Made by a program: the position numbers and the translations under genes. From contig DATGQE010000022.1 of the NCBI GenBank assembly GCA_035304345.1, positions 139,270 to 203,269 of the forward strand: a stretch of 64,000 nucleotides of DNA, in the 5' to 3' direction. Positions within the stretch are counted from its first letter, which is position 1, and the number at the start of each line of letters is the position of its first letter. Below, piece after piece: positions 32,719-40,317 of this stretch. This DNA is from IDS-8 sp035304345 (GTDB lineage Bacteria; Pseudomonadota; Gammaproteobacteria; Steroidobacterales; Woeseiaceae). The notes below the pieces were generated by a model, which was given only the letters and a program-made list of their open reading frames with translations, did not search any database and was not told the origin of the DNA.

Positions 32719-34854
32719 ATGGACACCGCGTCCGTGCCCGCTCCGCTCGCGCTGCTCAAGGAAGGCGATACCGCCTGGCGGATCGCCCGTGCCGGGCGCG
32801 CGGCGCTGCTCGTCGACGGCGCGGCTTTCTTCGGCGCGCTGCGGGAAGCGCTGGCGCAAGCACGTCGCTCGGTGTTCGTGCTCGGCTGGGACATCGACAG
32901 CCGCACGCCCCTCGTGGGCGAGGATGGCGCTCGCGACGGCGCGCCGGAGACGCTGCTCGCCTACCTCGAGCACCTCGTGGCGCAAAGGCCGGACCTCGAG
33001 GTACGGCTGCTGCTCTGGGACTATTCCCTGCTGTATGCCGCCGGTCGCGAGCCGCTGCCGTCCCTGAACCTCAAGTGGCGCACGCCCGAGCGGATCAAGG
33101 TCGCGCTCGACAACTGCCTCCCGCTCGGCGCATGCCATCACCAGAAACTGGTCGTCGTGGACGGCACGCTGGCCTTCTGCGGCGGCTTCGATCTCACCAC
33201 GGGCCGCTGGGACACGCGCGAGCACCGCGCGGAGCACCCGCGCCGGGTCGACGCCGCCGGCCGGCCGTACCCGCCGTGGCACGACGTGCAGATGATGCTG
33301 GACGGGGAGGCCGCAGCCGCCCTGGACGAAATCGCCCGTCGCCGCTGGCAGATCGCGTCGGAGGAGCACGTCGAAGACAACCGGGGCGCAGCCGCCTGGC
33401 CCTCGTCGATCGAGCCCGATTTCCGCGACGTCGACGTCGGCATCGCGAGAACCATCCCGGGCGGCGACGGCCAGGAGGCGGTCACGGAGGTCCGCCGCCT
33501 CTACCTCGAGTCGATCCGGGCGGCGCGGCGCCGGATCTACATCGAGAACCAGTACCTCACGGCCGAGGTGATCGCGGATGCCCTCATCGAGCGCATGCAG
33601 GAGGAACCCGGGCTCGAGGTCGTGGCCGTGACGCCGCGCTCGCCGCGCGGCTGGCTGGAGGCGCACACGATGGGTGCGGGCCAGCAGCGCTTCCGCGAGC
33701 GGCTCGCTGCGGCGGGCCTGGGCTCACGCGTGCAGTTCTATTACCCGTGGGTCGGCGGCGAGGAGCACCCGGTCATGGTGCACGCGAAAGTGATGATCGT
33801 CGACGACCGGCTGCTGCGCGTCGGCTCGTCCAATCTCAACAACCGCTCGATGGGCGTGGACAGTGAATGCGACGTGGCGATCGAGGCGCGGACGCAGGAC
33901 CAGCGTGACGCAATCCACCGCCTGCTGTGCGGCCTGCTGGGTGAGCATCTCGGCCTGCAGCCCGACGCGGTCGCCGCCGGTCTCGAGGGCTCGCCGTCCT
34001 TCATCGGCTTCGTGGACGGCGCGGCGCAGCCGGCGCGTGGGCTCGCGCGGCTGCCGTTCCGGCAGGCGCACGGGGAGTCCCTCGGCGACGCGCTGAATAT
34101 CGTCGCCGATCCGGAGCAGCCGCTGCGGCCGGAGGAGTTCATCGGCGACATGTTCAATGCACGCACCCGGCGTGCCGACGTGAAACGGTTGCTGAAGCTC
34201 GGCAGCGTCGCCGCCGGCCTGCTCGCGATGGTGCTGGCCTGGAGCTACACGCCGCTCGCGCGATGGGCCGACCCCGAGGTCCTCATGCCCGCGCTCGCCG
34301 CGGCACGCGGCCACTGGTGGATCTATCCGCTCCTGCTCGCCGCCTACGTCGTCGGCGGGCTGCTCCTGTTCCCGCTCACGGTGCTGCTCGCGGTGACGGG
34401 CATGATCCTCGGGCCGCTGGCCGGTTTCGTCACCGCGCTCGCCTGCGCGATGGCGAGCGCCTGGAGCGGCTACGTCGTGGGCCGCTGGGCCGGCGCGGAG
34501 TCGATCCGCAATCTCTCGGGCCGCACCTTCCGCTTCATCCGGCGCGGCCTGCAGAACCAGGGGACGATCACGGTCGCGGCCGTGCGCATGGTGCCGGTCG
34601 CGCCGTTCACCGTCGTGAACATGGTCATGGGGGCGGCCGGCGTGCGGATGCGCCCGTATCTCGTGGGGACGGCGCTCGGCCTCCTGCCGGGAGTGGTCGT
34701 GCTCACGCTGGTCGGCGACCGGCTGCGCGAGCTCTGGCGCAGCCCCGATCGCGCCAACATCCTGTGGTTCGCCCTCGTGGCCGTGCTCTGGCTGGGCCTC
34801 GCGTTCGTGCTGCAGCGGGTCGTGTCCCGCCTGCGCCGGCCGAAGCCGCGCTGA
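32719..34854 (+). CDS. Phospholipase D-like protein fused to a VTT (DedA/SNARE-associated) membrane domain
   Basis: A 711-aa two-part protein. The N-terminal two-thirds is a phospholipase D domain with both HKD motifs: residues 141-151 (HQKLVVVDGTL, with AFCGGFD after) and HAKVMIVDDRLLRVGSSNLNN near 356. The C-terminal third, after a helix at about 493-510, is a VTT domain with several membrane helices (LLLFPLTVLLAVTGMILGP, AGFVTALACAMASAWSGYVVGRW, RMVPVAPFTVVNMVMGAAG). VTT proteins scramble or flip lipids, so the fusion links phospholipid cleavage or transfer to lipid movement in the inner membrane. This fusion is recurrent in proteobacteria. Next gene (3 nt away) is an EEP phosphodiesterase. 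Confidence 0.93.
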   Translation: MDTASVPAPLALLKEGDTAWRIARAGRAALLVDGAAFFGALREALAQARRSVFVLGWDIDSRTPLVGEDGARDGAPETLLAYLEHLVAQRPDLEVRLLLWDYSLLYAAGREPLPSLNLKWRTPERIKVALDNCLPLGACHHQKLVVVDGTLAFCGGFDLTTGRWDTREHRAEHPRRVDAAGRPYPPWHDVQMMLDGEAAAALDEIARRRWQIASEEHVEDNRGAAAWPSSIEPDFRDVDVGIARTIPGGDGQEAVTEVRRLYLESIRAARRRIYIENQYLTAEVIADALIERMQEEPGLEVVAVTPRSPRGWLEAHTMGAGQQRFRERLAAAGLGSRVQFYYPWVGGEEHPVMVHAKVMIVDDRLLRVGSSNLNNRSMGVDSECDVAIEARTQDQRDAIHRLLCGLLGEHLGLQPDAVAAGLEGSPSFIGFVDGAAQPARGLARLPFRQAHGESLGDALNIVADPEQPLRPEEFIGDMFNARTRRADVKRLLKLGSVAAGLLAMVLAWSYTPLARWADPEVLMPALAAARGHWWIYPLLLAAYVVGGLLLFPLTVLLAVTGMILGPLAGFVTALACAMASAWSGYVVGRWAGAESIRNLSGRTFRFIRRGLQNQGTITVAAVRMVPVAPFTVVNMVMGAAGVRMRPYLVGTALGLLPGVVVLTLVGDRLRELWRSPDRANILWFALVAVLWLGLAFVLQRVVSRLRRPKPR

Positions 34855-34857
34855 ATC

Positions 34858-35565
34858 ATGACCGAAGCGACGCTGCGCGTCCTCACCTGGAACGTCCATA
34901 GCTGCATCGGGATCGACGGCCGCCTCGATCCCGACCGCGTCTGCGAGCACATCCGCCGCATCGGGCCCGACATCGCCGCCCTGCAGGAGGTCGACAGCCG
35001 CCGCGACCGGCGCGACGGCTTCGACCTGCTCGGCGGTTGCCTGGCCGGTCCCGGCAATCATCGCGCCGAGGTGCGCACCTTGCGCACGCCGGACGGCGAT
35101 TACGGCCACATGCTGGTCAGCCGCTGGCCGATCAGCGCGTGGCGCGAGCACGACGTGAGCTTCGGCAGCCGCGAGCCGCGCTCGATGATCGAGGCGACCA
35201 TCGAGAGCGACCTCGGGCGCGTGAACGTGCTGTGCCTGCACCTCGGGCTGTCGCCTCGCGAGCGCCGCGCGCAGGCGCTGACCATCAAGGCGCTGGCGGA
35301 AGCGGACAACCGGCCGACGATCGTGATGGGCGATTTCAACGAGCCGAGCGGCCGCGGCGCGGCGGCCCGCATCCTGGAGAGCGACTTTCGCACCGCCGGC
35401 CGGTTTCGCACCTGGCCTTCCATCGCCCCGCTCTTCGCGCTCGATCGCATCTGGTTCGAGCCCAGCCTGGCGCTCGTGCGTGCCGGCGTGCAGACGGCGG
35501 CGCGGCGGGCTTCCGATCATCTCCCGCTGTGGGCCGACCTCCGCCGCGTCGTCACCGACCGCTGA
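34858..35565 (+). CDS. Endonuclease/exonuclease/phosphatase (EEP) family phosphodiesterase
   Basis: A 235-aa EEP-fold enzyme with the metal and catalytic motifs in order: LTWNVHSCIGID (Asn), ALQEVDSR (Glu), LCLHLGL, MGDFNEPS (Asp, Asn) and ASDHLPLWADL (Asp, His). No signal peptide is seen, so it is cytoplasmic. Members include sphingomyelinase-like and YbhP-type proteins encoded beside cardiolipin-synthase-like genes, so a phospholipid-headgroup phosphodiesterase role fits the preceding PLD-VTT gene better than DNA repair. Last gene of the kinase-transporter-PLD-EEP operon; the next gene is convergent after 29 bp. Confidence 0.9.
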   Translation: MTEATLRVLTWNVHSCIGIDGRLDPDRVCEHIRRIGPDIAALQEVDSRRDRRDGFDLLGGCLAGPGNHRAEVRTLRTPDGDYGHMLVSRWPISAWREHDVSFGSREPRSMIEATIESDLGRVNVLCLHLGLSPRERRAQALTIKALAEADNRPTIVMGDFNEPSGRGAAARILESDFRTAGRFRTWPSIAPLFALDRIWFEPSLALVRAGVQTAARRASDHLPLWADLRRVVTDR

Positions 35566-35594
35566 GCCCGCCTGCAGGAGCGGAGACCGCGCTG

Positions 35595-36074
35595 CTACGC
35601 GAGGCGCTTGCGGTACGCCACCTTGTCGTCGCCCGGCGAGTAGAAATCGGGGACGACCTCGAGGACGGCATACCCCATGCGCTCGTAGAACGCGCGCGTG
35701 GGCGCGTACTGCGCGCGGCCGGCGGTGTCGATGGTCATCTCCGTCGCGCCCCCGGCGAGCGCGCGGCGCTCGGCTTCGGCGAGCAGCCGGCGGCCCAGGC
35801 CGCCGCGCTGCCGGCCGGGCGCGACGGCGATCCAGTAGAGGTCCCAGCGCCCGCCGCCCGGTGCGGCCGGGCCGTAGCAGGCGTACCCGGCGAGCTCGCC
35901 CCCTCGTGCGTCGGCGAACAGGAAGCGGTACTCGGAGGCGTCGCCTTTCACGAGCGCGTCGTCGACGAGCTCGACCGCGACCTCCACCTCCGCGGCCGAG
36001 AAGAAGCCCGTGCACTCGACGAGCCGGCGTACCGCCTCGCGATCCCCGGCTCGCGGGCGGTCGCGCCAGGCCAT
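35595..36074 (-). CDS. GNAT family N-acetyltransferase
   Basis: A 159-aa acetyltransferase. The acetyl-CoA loop appears as YWIAVAPGRQRGGLGRRLLAEAERRA, followed by MTIDTAGRAQYAPTRAFYERMGYAVLEVVPDFYSPGDDKVAYRKRL, which is the full GNAT core. Its ATG overlaps the stop of the GNAT-deacetylase gene by one base (TGATG), so it is made together with it. The VPDFYSPGDDK ending recurs in GNATs placed next to ATP-grasp or deacetylase genes. The substrate is unknown; an amine made by the upstream aminomutase/ligase genes is a reasonable guess. Confidence 0.88.
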   Translation of the reverse strand: MAWRDRPRAGDREAVRRLVECTGFFSAAEVEVAVELVDDALVKGDASEYRFLFADARGGELAGYACYGPAAPGGGRWDLYWIAVAPGRQRGGLGRRLLAEAERRALAGGATEMTIDTAGRAQYAPTRAFYERMGYAVLEVVPDFYSPGDDKVAYRKRLA

Positions 36075-37831
36075 CAGCGTCTCGCCGCCGACGCGCGGGC
36101 GTCGGACAGGCCCTCCCACAGGCCGGTGAAGAACCCTCGCGCGTTCGCGCCCAGCGTCTGCGTGCGGTAGCCGCCCTCCTGCACTACGAGCACCGGCAGG
36201 CCGAGCGCGGCGCAGCGGCGGCCGTTCGCGCGGAAGTCGCGGGCCAGCAGCCTGAACGAGCCGGTCGGGTCGTGCTTCGCGGTGTCGAAGCCGAGCGCGA
36301 GCACGAGGAAGTCGGGAGCGAAGCGGCAGATCGCGTCGAGCGCCCGGTCGAGCTCGACCCGGTACCGCTCGCCGTCGATGCCTTCCGGCAGCGGCCGGTT
36401 GACGTTGCAGCCGCGTCCCGCGCCTTCGCCCGTCTCGTCCCCGTACCCGGAAAAGTAGGGATAGGTGTGACGCGGATGCCCGTGCAGGGACAGCGTCAGC
36501 ACGTCGCCGCGGCGCCAGAAGATGTCCTGTGAGCCGTTGCCGTGATGGTAATCGAGGTCGAGCAGCGCGACGCGCCCCTGCCGGCTCAGGTAGTGCGCCG
36601 CGACGGCCGCCGAGTTGAAGTAGCAGAACCCGCCGAAAGCGGCCCGCTCCGCGTGGTGCCCCGGCGGGCGCACCAGCGCGTACGCCGCGCGGGCGCCGTC
36701 GAGCAGCCGCTCGGCGGCGGTGAGGGCACAGTCCACGGCGCCCAGCGCCGCCCGCCAGGCGTTCTCGTTCAGCGGCGTGAACGTGTCGATGCAGTAATAC
36801 CCGGCACGCAGCGGCAGCGACCGCGGCGGCCGGGCGCGGTTGCGTATCGGGAAGACGTACGGATAGATCGATTTCCCCGGAGGCACGTTCGCGCAGGCCC
36901 GTTTCAGGAAGCGCACGAACTCCGGCGCGTGCACGGCCTCGATGTGCCCGAGCCCGTAGTGGGAGGGCGCACGCCGTTCGAAAAGGTCGGTGCGGTCGAG
37001 CTCCCGCAGTATCGACGCGATGCGTACGGGCGCCTCGACGTAGCCGACCTCCTTCACGTGGTGGATCGAGTGACCGTCGTTGACGACGAGCGCGATCTTC
37101 GGCATTCCGGGCGGCGGCGTCGCCGCGACCGCTTCCACCGAGACGTACCGCGGCTCGCGCAGCTTGACGGGGTCGTCGCGAAACGAGCGCACCACCCGTT
37201 CGACGTACTCCGGCGGGCACAGGCCCCGGTACTTGCGCTCGAGGATGGCCCGCACGATGCGCCGGGCCTGCGCGCGCCCGAGCGGCCGGTCCTTCTGCCC
37301 GAGGTCGTCGAAGACGAGGTAGGGCGGGTCCGGCTGTCCCGGCGTGAGCGGGGTGGCGTAGTCCGTGTTCGCGATCGGGCGCGCGCCGAAGCGCTCGTAG
37401 AACCTGAGCCGCGCGGCATTCTGCCGGCGCACCGCCGGATCGGGGGACAGCGCCGGATCGTCGGGCAATGCTTCGAAGAAGAGCCCGGCGACGCCGAGCT
37501 GCCACGCTTCCTCGCGCACCCGCTGGTACAGCGCACCGCCGACGCCGCCGCCGGTGTACGTCCGGCCGGCCGACAGGTAGTCGAGGTAGCAGAACCCGAG
37601 GTCCGGCGCGTGCAGGAGCCAGGCGAACCCGCGCACGCTGCCCGCCTTCTCGGCCACGAGCAGGATCGAGCGGAAACGGTACTTGAGCGGATCGACGAGC
37701 CGTGCCGGCAGGCTTTCGACGTCGGCCTCGGGCGCGCCGGGAAACTGCGCCCGCAGCATCGCCTGCACCTGCGCGACGAGCTCGCGGTTCGTCGGCGTCG
37801 TGGCGTCGAAAACCCGGTGGATGCGAAACAC
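36074..37831 (-). CDS. GNAT acetyltransferase - histone-deacetylase-family amidohydrolase fusion
   Basis: A 585-aa protein with two opposing activities. Residues about 1-165 form a GNAT domain (FCYLDYLSAGRTYTGGGVGGA, LYQRVREEAWQLG, LRFYERFGARPI). Residues about 240-575 form a zinc deacetylase of the HDAC/polyamine deacetylase family: RPPGHHAE, FGGFCYFNSAAVAA, LLDLDYHHGNGSQDIF, then ALGFDTAKHDPTG and VVQEGGY. The zinc and catalytic His/Asp residues are kept. One chain that can acetylate and deacetylate suggests control of a small amine. GTG start, with GGAG 11 nt upstream. It lies downstream of the KamA/ATP-grasp operon on the same strand, after a 411-bp gap holding a large inverted repeat. 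Confidence 0.88.
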   Translation of the reverse strand: MFRIHRVFDATTPTNRELVAQVQAMLRAQFPGAPEADVESLPARLVDPLKYRFRSILLVAEKAGSVRGFAWLLHAPDLGFCYLDYLSAGRTYTGGGVGGALYQRVREEAWQLGVAGLFFEALPDDPALSPDPAVRRQNAARLRFYERFGARPIANTDYATPLTPGQPDPPYLVFDDLGQKDRPLGRAQARRIVRAILERKYRGLCPPEYVERVVRSFRDDPVKLREPRYVSVEAVAATPPPGMPKIALVVNDGHSIHHVKEVGYVEAPVRIASILRELDRTDLFERRAPSHYGLGHIEAVHAPEFVRFLKRACANVPPGKSIYPYVFPIRNRARPPRSLPLRAGYYCIDTFTPLNENAWRAALGAVDCALTAAERLLDGARAAYALVRPPGHHAERAAFGGFCYFNSAAVAAHYLSRQGRVALLDLDYHHGNGSQDIFWRRGDVLTLSLHGHPRHTYPYFSGYGDETGEGAGRGCNVNRPLPEGIDGERYRVELDRALDAICRFAPDFLVLALGFDTAKHDPTGSFRLLARDFRANGRRCAALGLPVLVVQEGGYRTQTLGANARGFFTGLWEGLSDARASAARR

Positions 37832-37970
37832 GCTGCTTTGCTCTCCGCTGCGATCCTGCCGCTACGTCACGTCGCTTCGCCCCGATGCCCGCTGTGGGAG
37901 CGCACACCGCGCGCGGCTGGCTTTACATCTCATCGAAATCGAAGTCACAGTGGCACCGGTTGTCGGGACC

Positions 37971-38159
37971 GCATCGTTCCCGCACGTTCGCTGTCCGTGG
38001 CGCGGCGGAGCCATGGCCGGGGGAGGTCCTCTCGGCGCCGGACACGAGTACATCCCTGTAGTCCTGCGGGCTCGGCATCCTAAGCCTCGCACGCCGCCGA
38101 GAGGACCTCCCCCGGTCACGGCTCCGCCTGTCGGTGCTCGTGCCGTGCGGGAACGATGC
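37971..38159. repeat. 189-bp palindromic element (67-nt inverted arms)
   Basis: Arms at 37971-38037 and 38095-38159 are inverted copies. The outer 16 nt (GCATCGTTCCCGCACG) and an inner block with GGCGGAGCC and GGGGGAGGTCCTCTCGGCG match almost exactly, while about 14 nt between them differ. The 57-nt loop contains TACATCCCTGTA, itself a palindrome. It lies between two minus-strand genes and contains no ORF. The transcript would fold into a very long hairpin. It resembles a MITE-like or REP-type dispersed element; a half copy is at 61611-61660. Confidence 0.7.
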
Positions 38160-38242
38160 TCAGTGCCAAGCGTGCCGTTGTTCGGGCCAAGTGGCATGGC
38201 GCGCGGTGCGCGCTCGCCCGGGGCGCGTCCGGTCGCGAGCGC

Positions 38243-39235
38243 CTACAGGCCGATGTGGCGTCCGAGGGCGTTCTCCTCCGGCAGCGCCGCCTCGAGGATG
38301 AGGCCGACCAGCCGGTCGTAGCCGATGCCCGCCCGGGCGGCCGCGGCCGCGAAGCCGGCATCGCTCGCGAGGCACGGGTTGGCGTTGACCTCGAGCACCC
38401 ACGGCACCCCGCGCTCGTCCAGCCGGATATCGACGCGCGCGTAGCCGGACAGCTCGAACAGCCGCCAGCAGCGGAGCGCCGTCTCGTGCAGCGCGTCGCG
38501 CAGGCGCGGGGCCAGTCGCGGGAACACCCGCCGGGTCGCGCGGTAATCATGGTCCGACTCGTCCCACTTCGCCGCGTAGCCGACGATGCGCGGCCGTCCG
38601 GGTGCCCAGTCGACGAACGTCATCTCCGCGACCGGCAGCACCTCCGGCTCGCCGCCGCGCTCGAGCAGCGACAGGTTGAACTCGCGCCCTTCCACGTAAC
38701 GTTCGGCGAACCACTTCCCGCCGTGCTCGCGGGAGCGCTCCTCGACGAGCGCGCGCGCGGCCTGCCGCCCGGTCACCACGGAGGAGTCGTCCAGGCCGAA
38801 GGAGGCGTGCTCCCACAGCGACTTCACGATCCAGCGCCCGGTATCGTCGCCGCGCGGGCCCCCGTCCTCGAGCCATTCCGGCGTCGCAATGCCGGCCGCC
38901 GCCATCAGGCGCTTGGCCGCGATCTTGTGCGACGTGAGCGTGAGCGCGTCCGCGCTGCAGCCGGTGAACGGGATGCCCGCGCTCGCAAGCAGCCGCGGCA
39001 CGACGCCGATCAGCTCGCCGTGGCCGCCCAGCGCTTCGACCAGGTTGAACACGCAGTGCGGCTGCGCGGCCCCGATCGCCTCGAGCCCCGTCGCGAGGTC
39101 GAGCCCGATCGGGCATGCCGCGGCGCGGAGGCGCAGGCGCTCGAGAGCGCCCGTCACTTCGCGTACCTGCACGAGCGCGTCGAGCTCGTCGGCACGTGCC
39201 GACGAGCCCAGCGCTTCGTGGAGTACGACGATCAC
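38243..39235 (-). CDS. ATP-grasp ligase (D-Ala-D-Ala ligase-like), second of pair
   Basis: A 330-aa ATP-grasp enzyme of the Ddl superfamily, which joins a carboxylate to an amine through an acyl-phosphate. It starts with a GTG that overlaps the previous stop as GTGA. Visible features are the hinge TSHKIAAKRLMAAAGIATPEW, the ATP-binding lysine in WIVKSLWEHAS, SLLERGG and the metal-binding C-terminal set ARVDIRLDERGVPWVLEVNANPCL (Asp, Glu, Asn). The N-terminal domain is degenerate relative to true Ddl. With an adjacent paralogue and a radical-SAM aminomutase it is unlikely to serve peptidoglycan. Substrates unknown. Confidence 0.87.
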   Translation of the reverse strand: MIVVLHEALGSSARADELDALVQVREVTGALERLRLRAAACPIGLDLATGLEAIGAAQPHCVFNLVEALGGHGELIGVVPRLLASAGIPFTGCSADALTLTSHKIAAKRLMAAAGIATPEWLEDGGPRGDDTGRWIVKSLWEHASFGLDDSSVVTGRQAARALVEERSREHGGKWFAERYVEGREFNLSLLERGGEPEVLPVAEMTFVDWAPGRPRIVGYAAKWDESDHDYRATRRVFPRLAPRLRDALHETALRCWRLFELSGYARVDIRLDERGVPWVLEVNANPCLASDAGFAAAAARAGIGYDRLVGLILEAALPEENALGRHIGL

Positions 39236-40317
39236 GCGGCGAGCGGCTGTGCCTGTACGCCGCGGGTGCGGATCCGGCTCTTCGCCGAATTCATGATGCC
39301 GCCGATCAGGGCGACGTAATCCATGCCGACCTTCGTCGCCATGATCGGCAGGTCCGAGTGCTCGGGATGCAGGCCCGCGAGCGGGTTCACCTCGATGAAG
39401 TTCGGGCGGCCATGCTCGTCCAGCCGGATGTCGACGCGGCCCGCGTCGCGGCAGCCGAGCACGCGCCACGCGCGCAGCGCCACGAGCTCGACCCGCCGCT
39501 TGAGGCGATCCTCCGTGAGCAGGCGGTACTCGACCAGCTCCTCGCAGTTCTCCTTGTTGCGGTAGGAGTAGACCTCGGCGTCGGCGCCCGGGAGGAGCTC
39601 GATCTCGAGCGTCCCGATCGCGGATGCCTTGCGGCCGGTGCCGAGGATGCCCACGGTGAACTCGCGTCCCGGGAGGAAGCGCTCGACCAGCACCGGCTGG
39701 CGGTAGCGGGCGAGCAGCTCGCGACACACCGCGTGCAGCTCTTCCGCGTTGCCGATGCGCGATGCCGCGGTCACGCCCTTGCCGGTGCCCTCGGCGACCG
39801 GCTTGGCGAACAGCGGATACGGCAGCCTGACCTGGCGGATCGCGGCGAGGTCCGGCACCAGCGCATAATCCGGCGTCGGAACGCCCCCGGCGCGGACCAC
39901 GTCCTTGGTCATGCCCTTGTGCAGCGTGAGGGCGCACACGAGGGGATCCGAGAACACGTACGGCACCTGGTAGGCGTCGAGCAGCGCCGGCACCTGCGCC
40001 TCGCGGCCCCAGCCGTGCATGCCCTCGCAGATGTTGAACACGATGTCCCAGCGATCGCCCGCCACCAGTCGGGCTGCGAGCTCGCGCAGGTGCCCGATCC
40101 GGTCCACCACGTAACCGAGGGTCTCCAGTGCACCCGCGATCGCGTCGATGGTGTCGGCACGGTCGAACTCGGCCGTGTCGACTTCGCTGTAGCCTGCGGC
40201 GCGCCAGGCGTCGCGCAGGTCGTAGGTGATGCCGACGCGCAGCGGCATCCGCCGGACTACCGCGCGCTTCGCGACCGTGCGCTTCCTGGCGGCCGTGCCC
40301 TTCATGACCCGGTTCAT
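39232..40317 (-). CDS. ATP-grasp ligase (D-Ala-D-Ala ligase-like), first of pair
   Basis: A 361-aa ATP-grasp enzyme with a 23-residue basic N-terminal tail (KGTAARKRTVAKRAVVRR) and then a Ddl-like fold: LRVGITYDLRDAW, WDIVFNICEGMHGWGRE, VCALTLHKGMTKDVVRAGG, LFAKPVAEGTGKGV, FLPGREFTVGILG and the metal site RVDIRLDEHGRPNFIEVNPLAG. The HGWGREAQVPALLD segment replaces the G-EDG(T/K) region of housekeeping Ddl, marking a different substrate. The ATG overlaps the kamA stop by 4 nt (ATGA), and its own stop overlaps the next ligase (GTGA), so the three proteins are made in concert. An internal ATG (MPLRVGI) is a possible alternative start. Confidence 0.9.
   Translation of the reverse strand: MNRVMKGTAARKRTVAKRAVVRRMPLRVGITYDLRDAWRAAGYSEVDTAEFDRADTIDAIAGALETLGYVVDRIGHLRELAARLVAGDRWDIVFNICEGMHGWGREAQVPALLDAYQVPYVFSDPLVCALTLHKGMTKDVVRAGGVPTPDYALVPDLAAIRQVRLPYPLFAKPVAEGTGKGVTAASRIGNAEELHAVCRELLARYRQPVLVERFLPGREFTVGILGTGRKASAIGTLEIELLPGADAEVYSYRNKENCEELVEYRLLTEDRLKRRVELVALRAWRVLGCRDAGRVDIRLDEHGRPNFIEVNPLAGLHPEHSDLPIMATKVGMDYVALIGGIMNSAKSRIRTRGVQAQPLAA

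Noticed and set aside
33724..36015. 763-codon minus-strand frame across the PLD-VTT, EEP and GNAT genes
   Set aside because: Crosses three well-supported genes and lacks any recognisable motif; only its last part overlaps the true GNAT region, in another frame.
38243..40317. The two ATP-grasp genes as housekeeping D-Ala-D-Ala ligases
   Set aside because: They are adjacent paralogues co-translated with a radical-SAM aminomutase, lack murein-cluster neighbours and differ from Ddl at the substrate-binding region.
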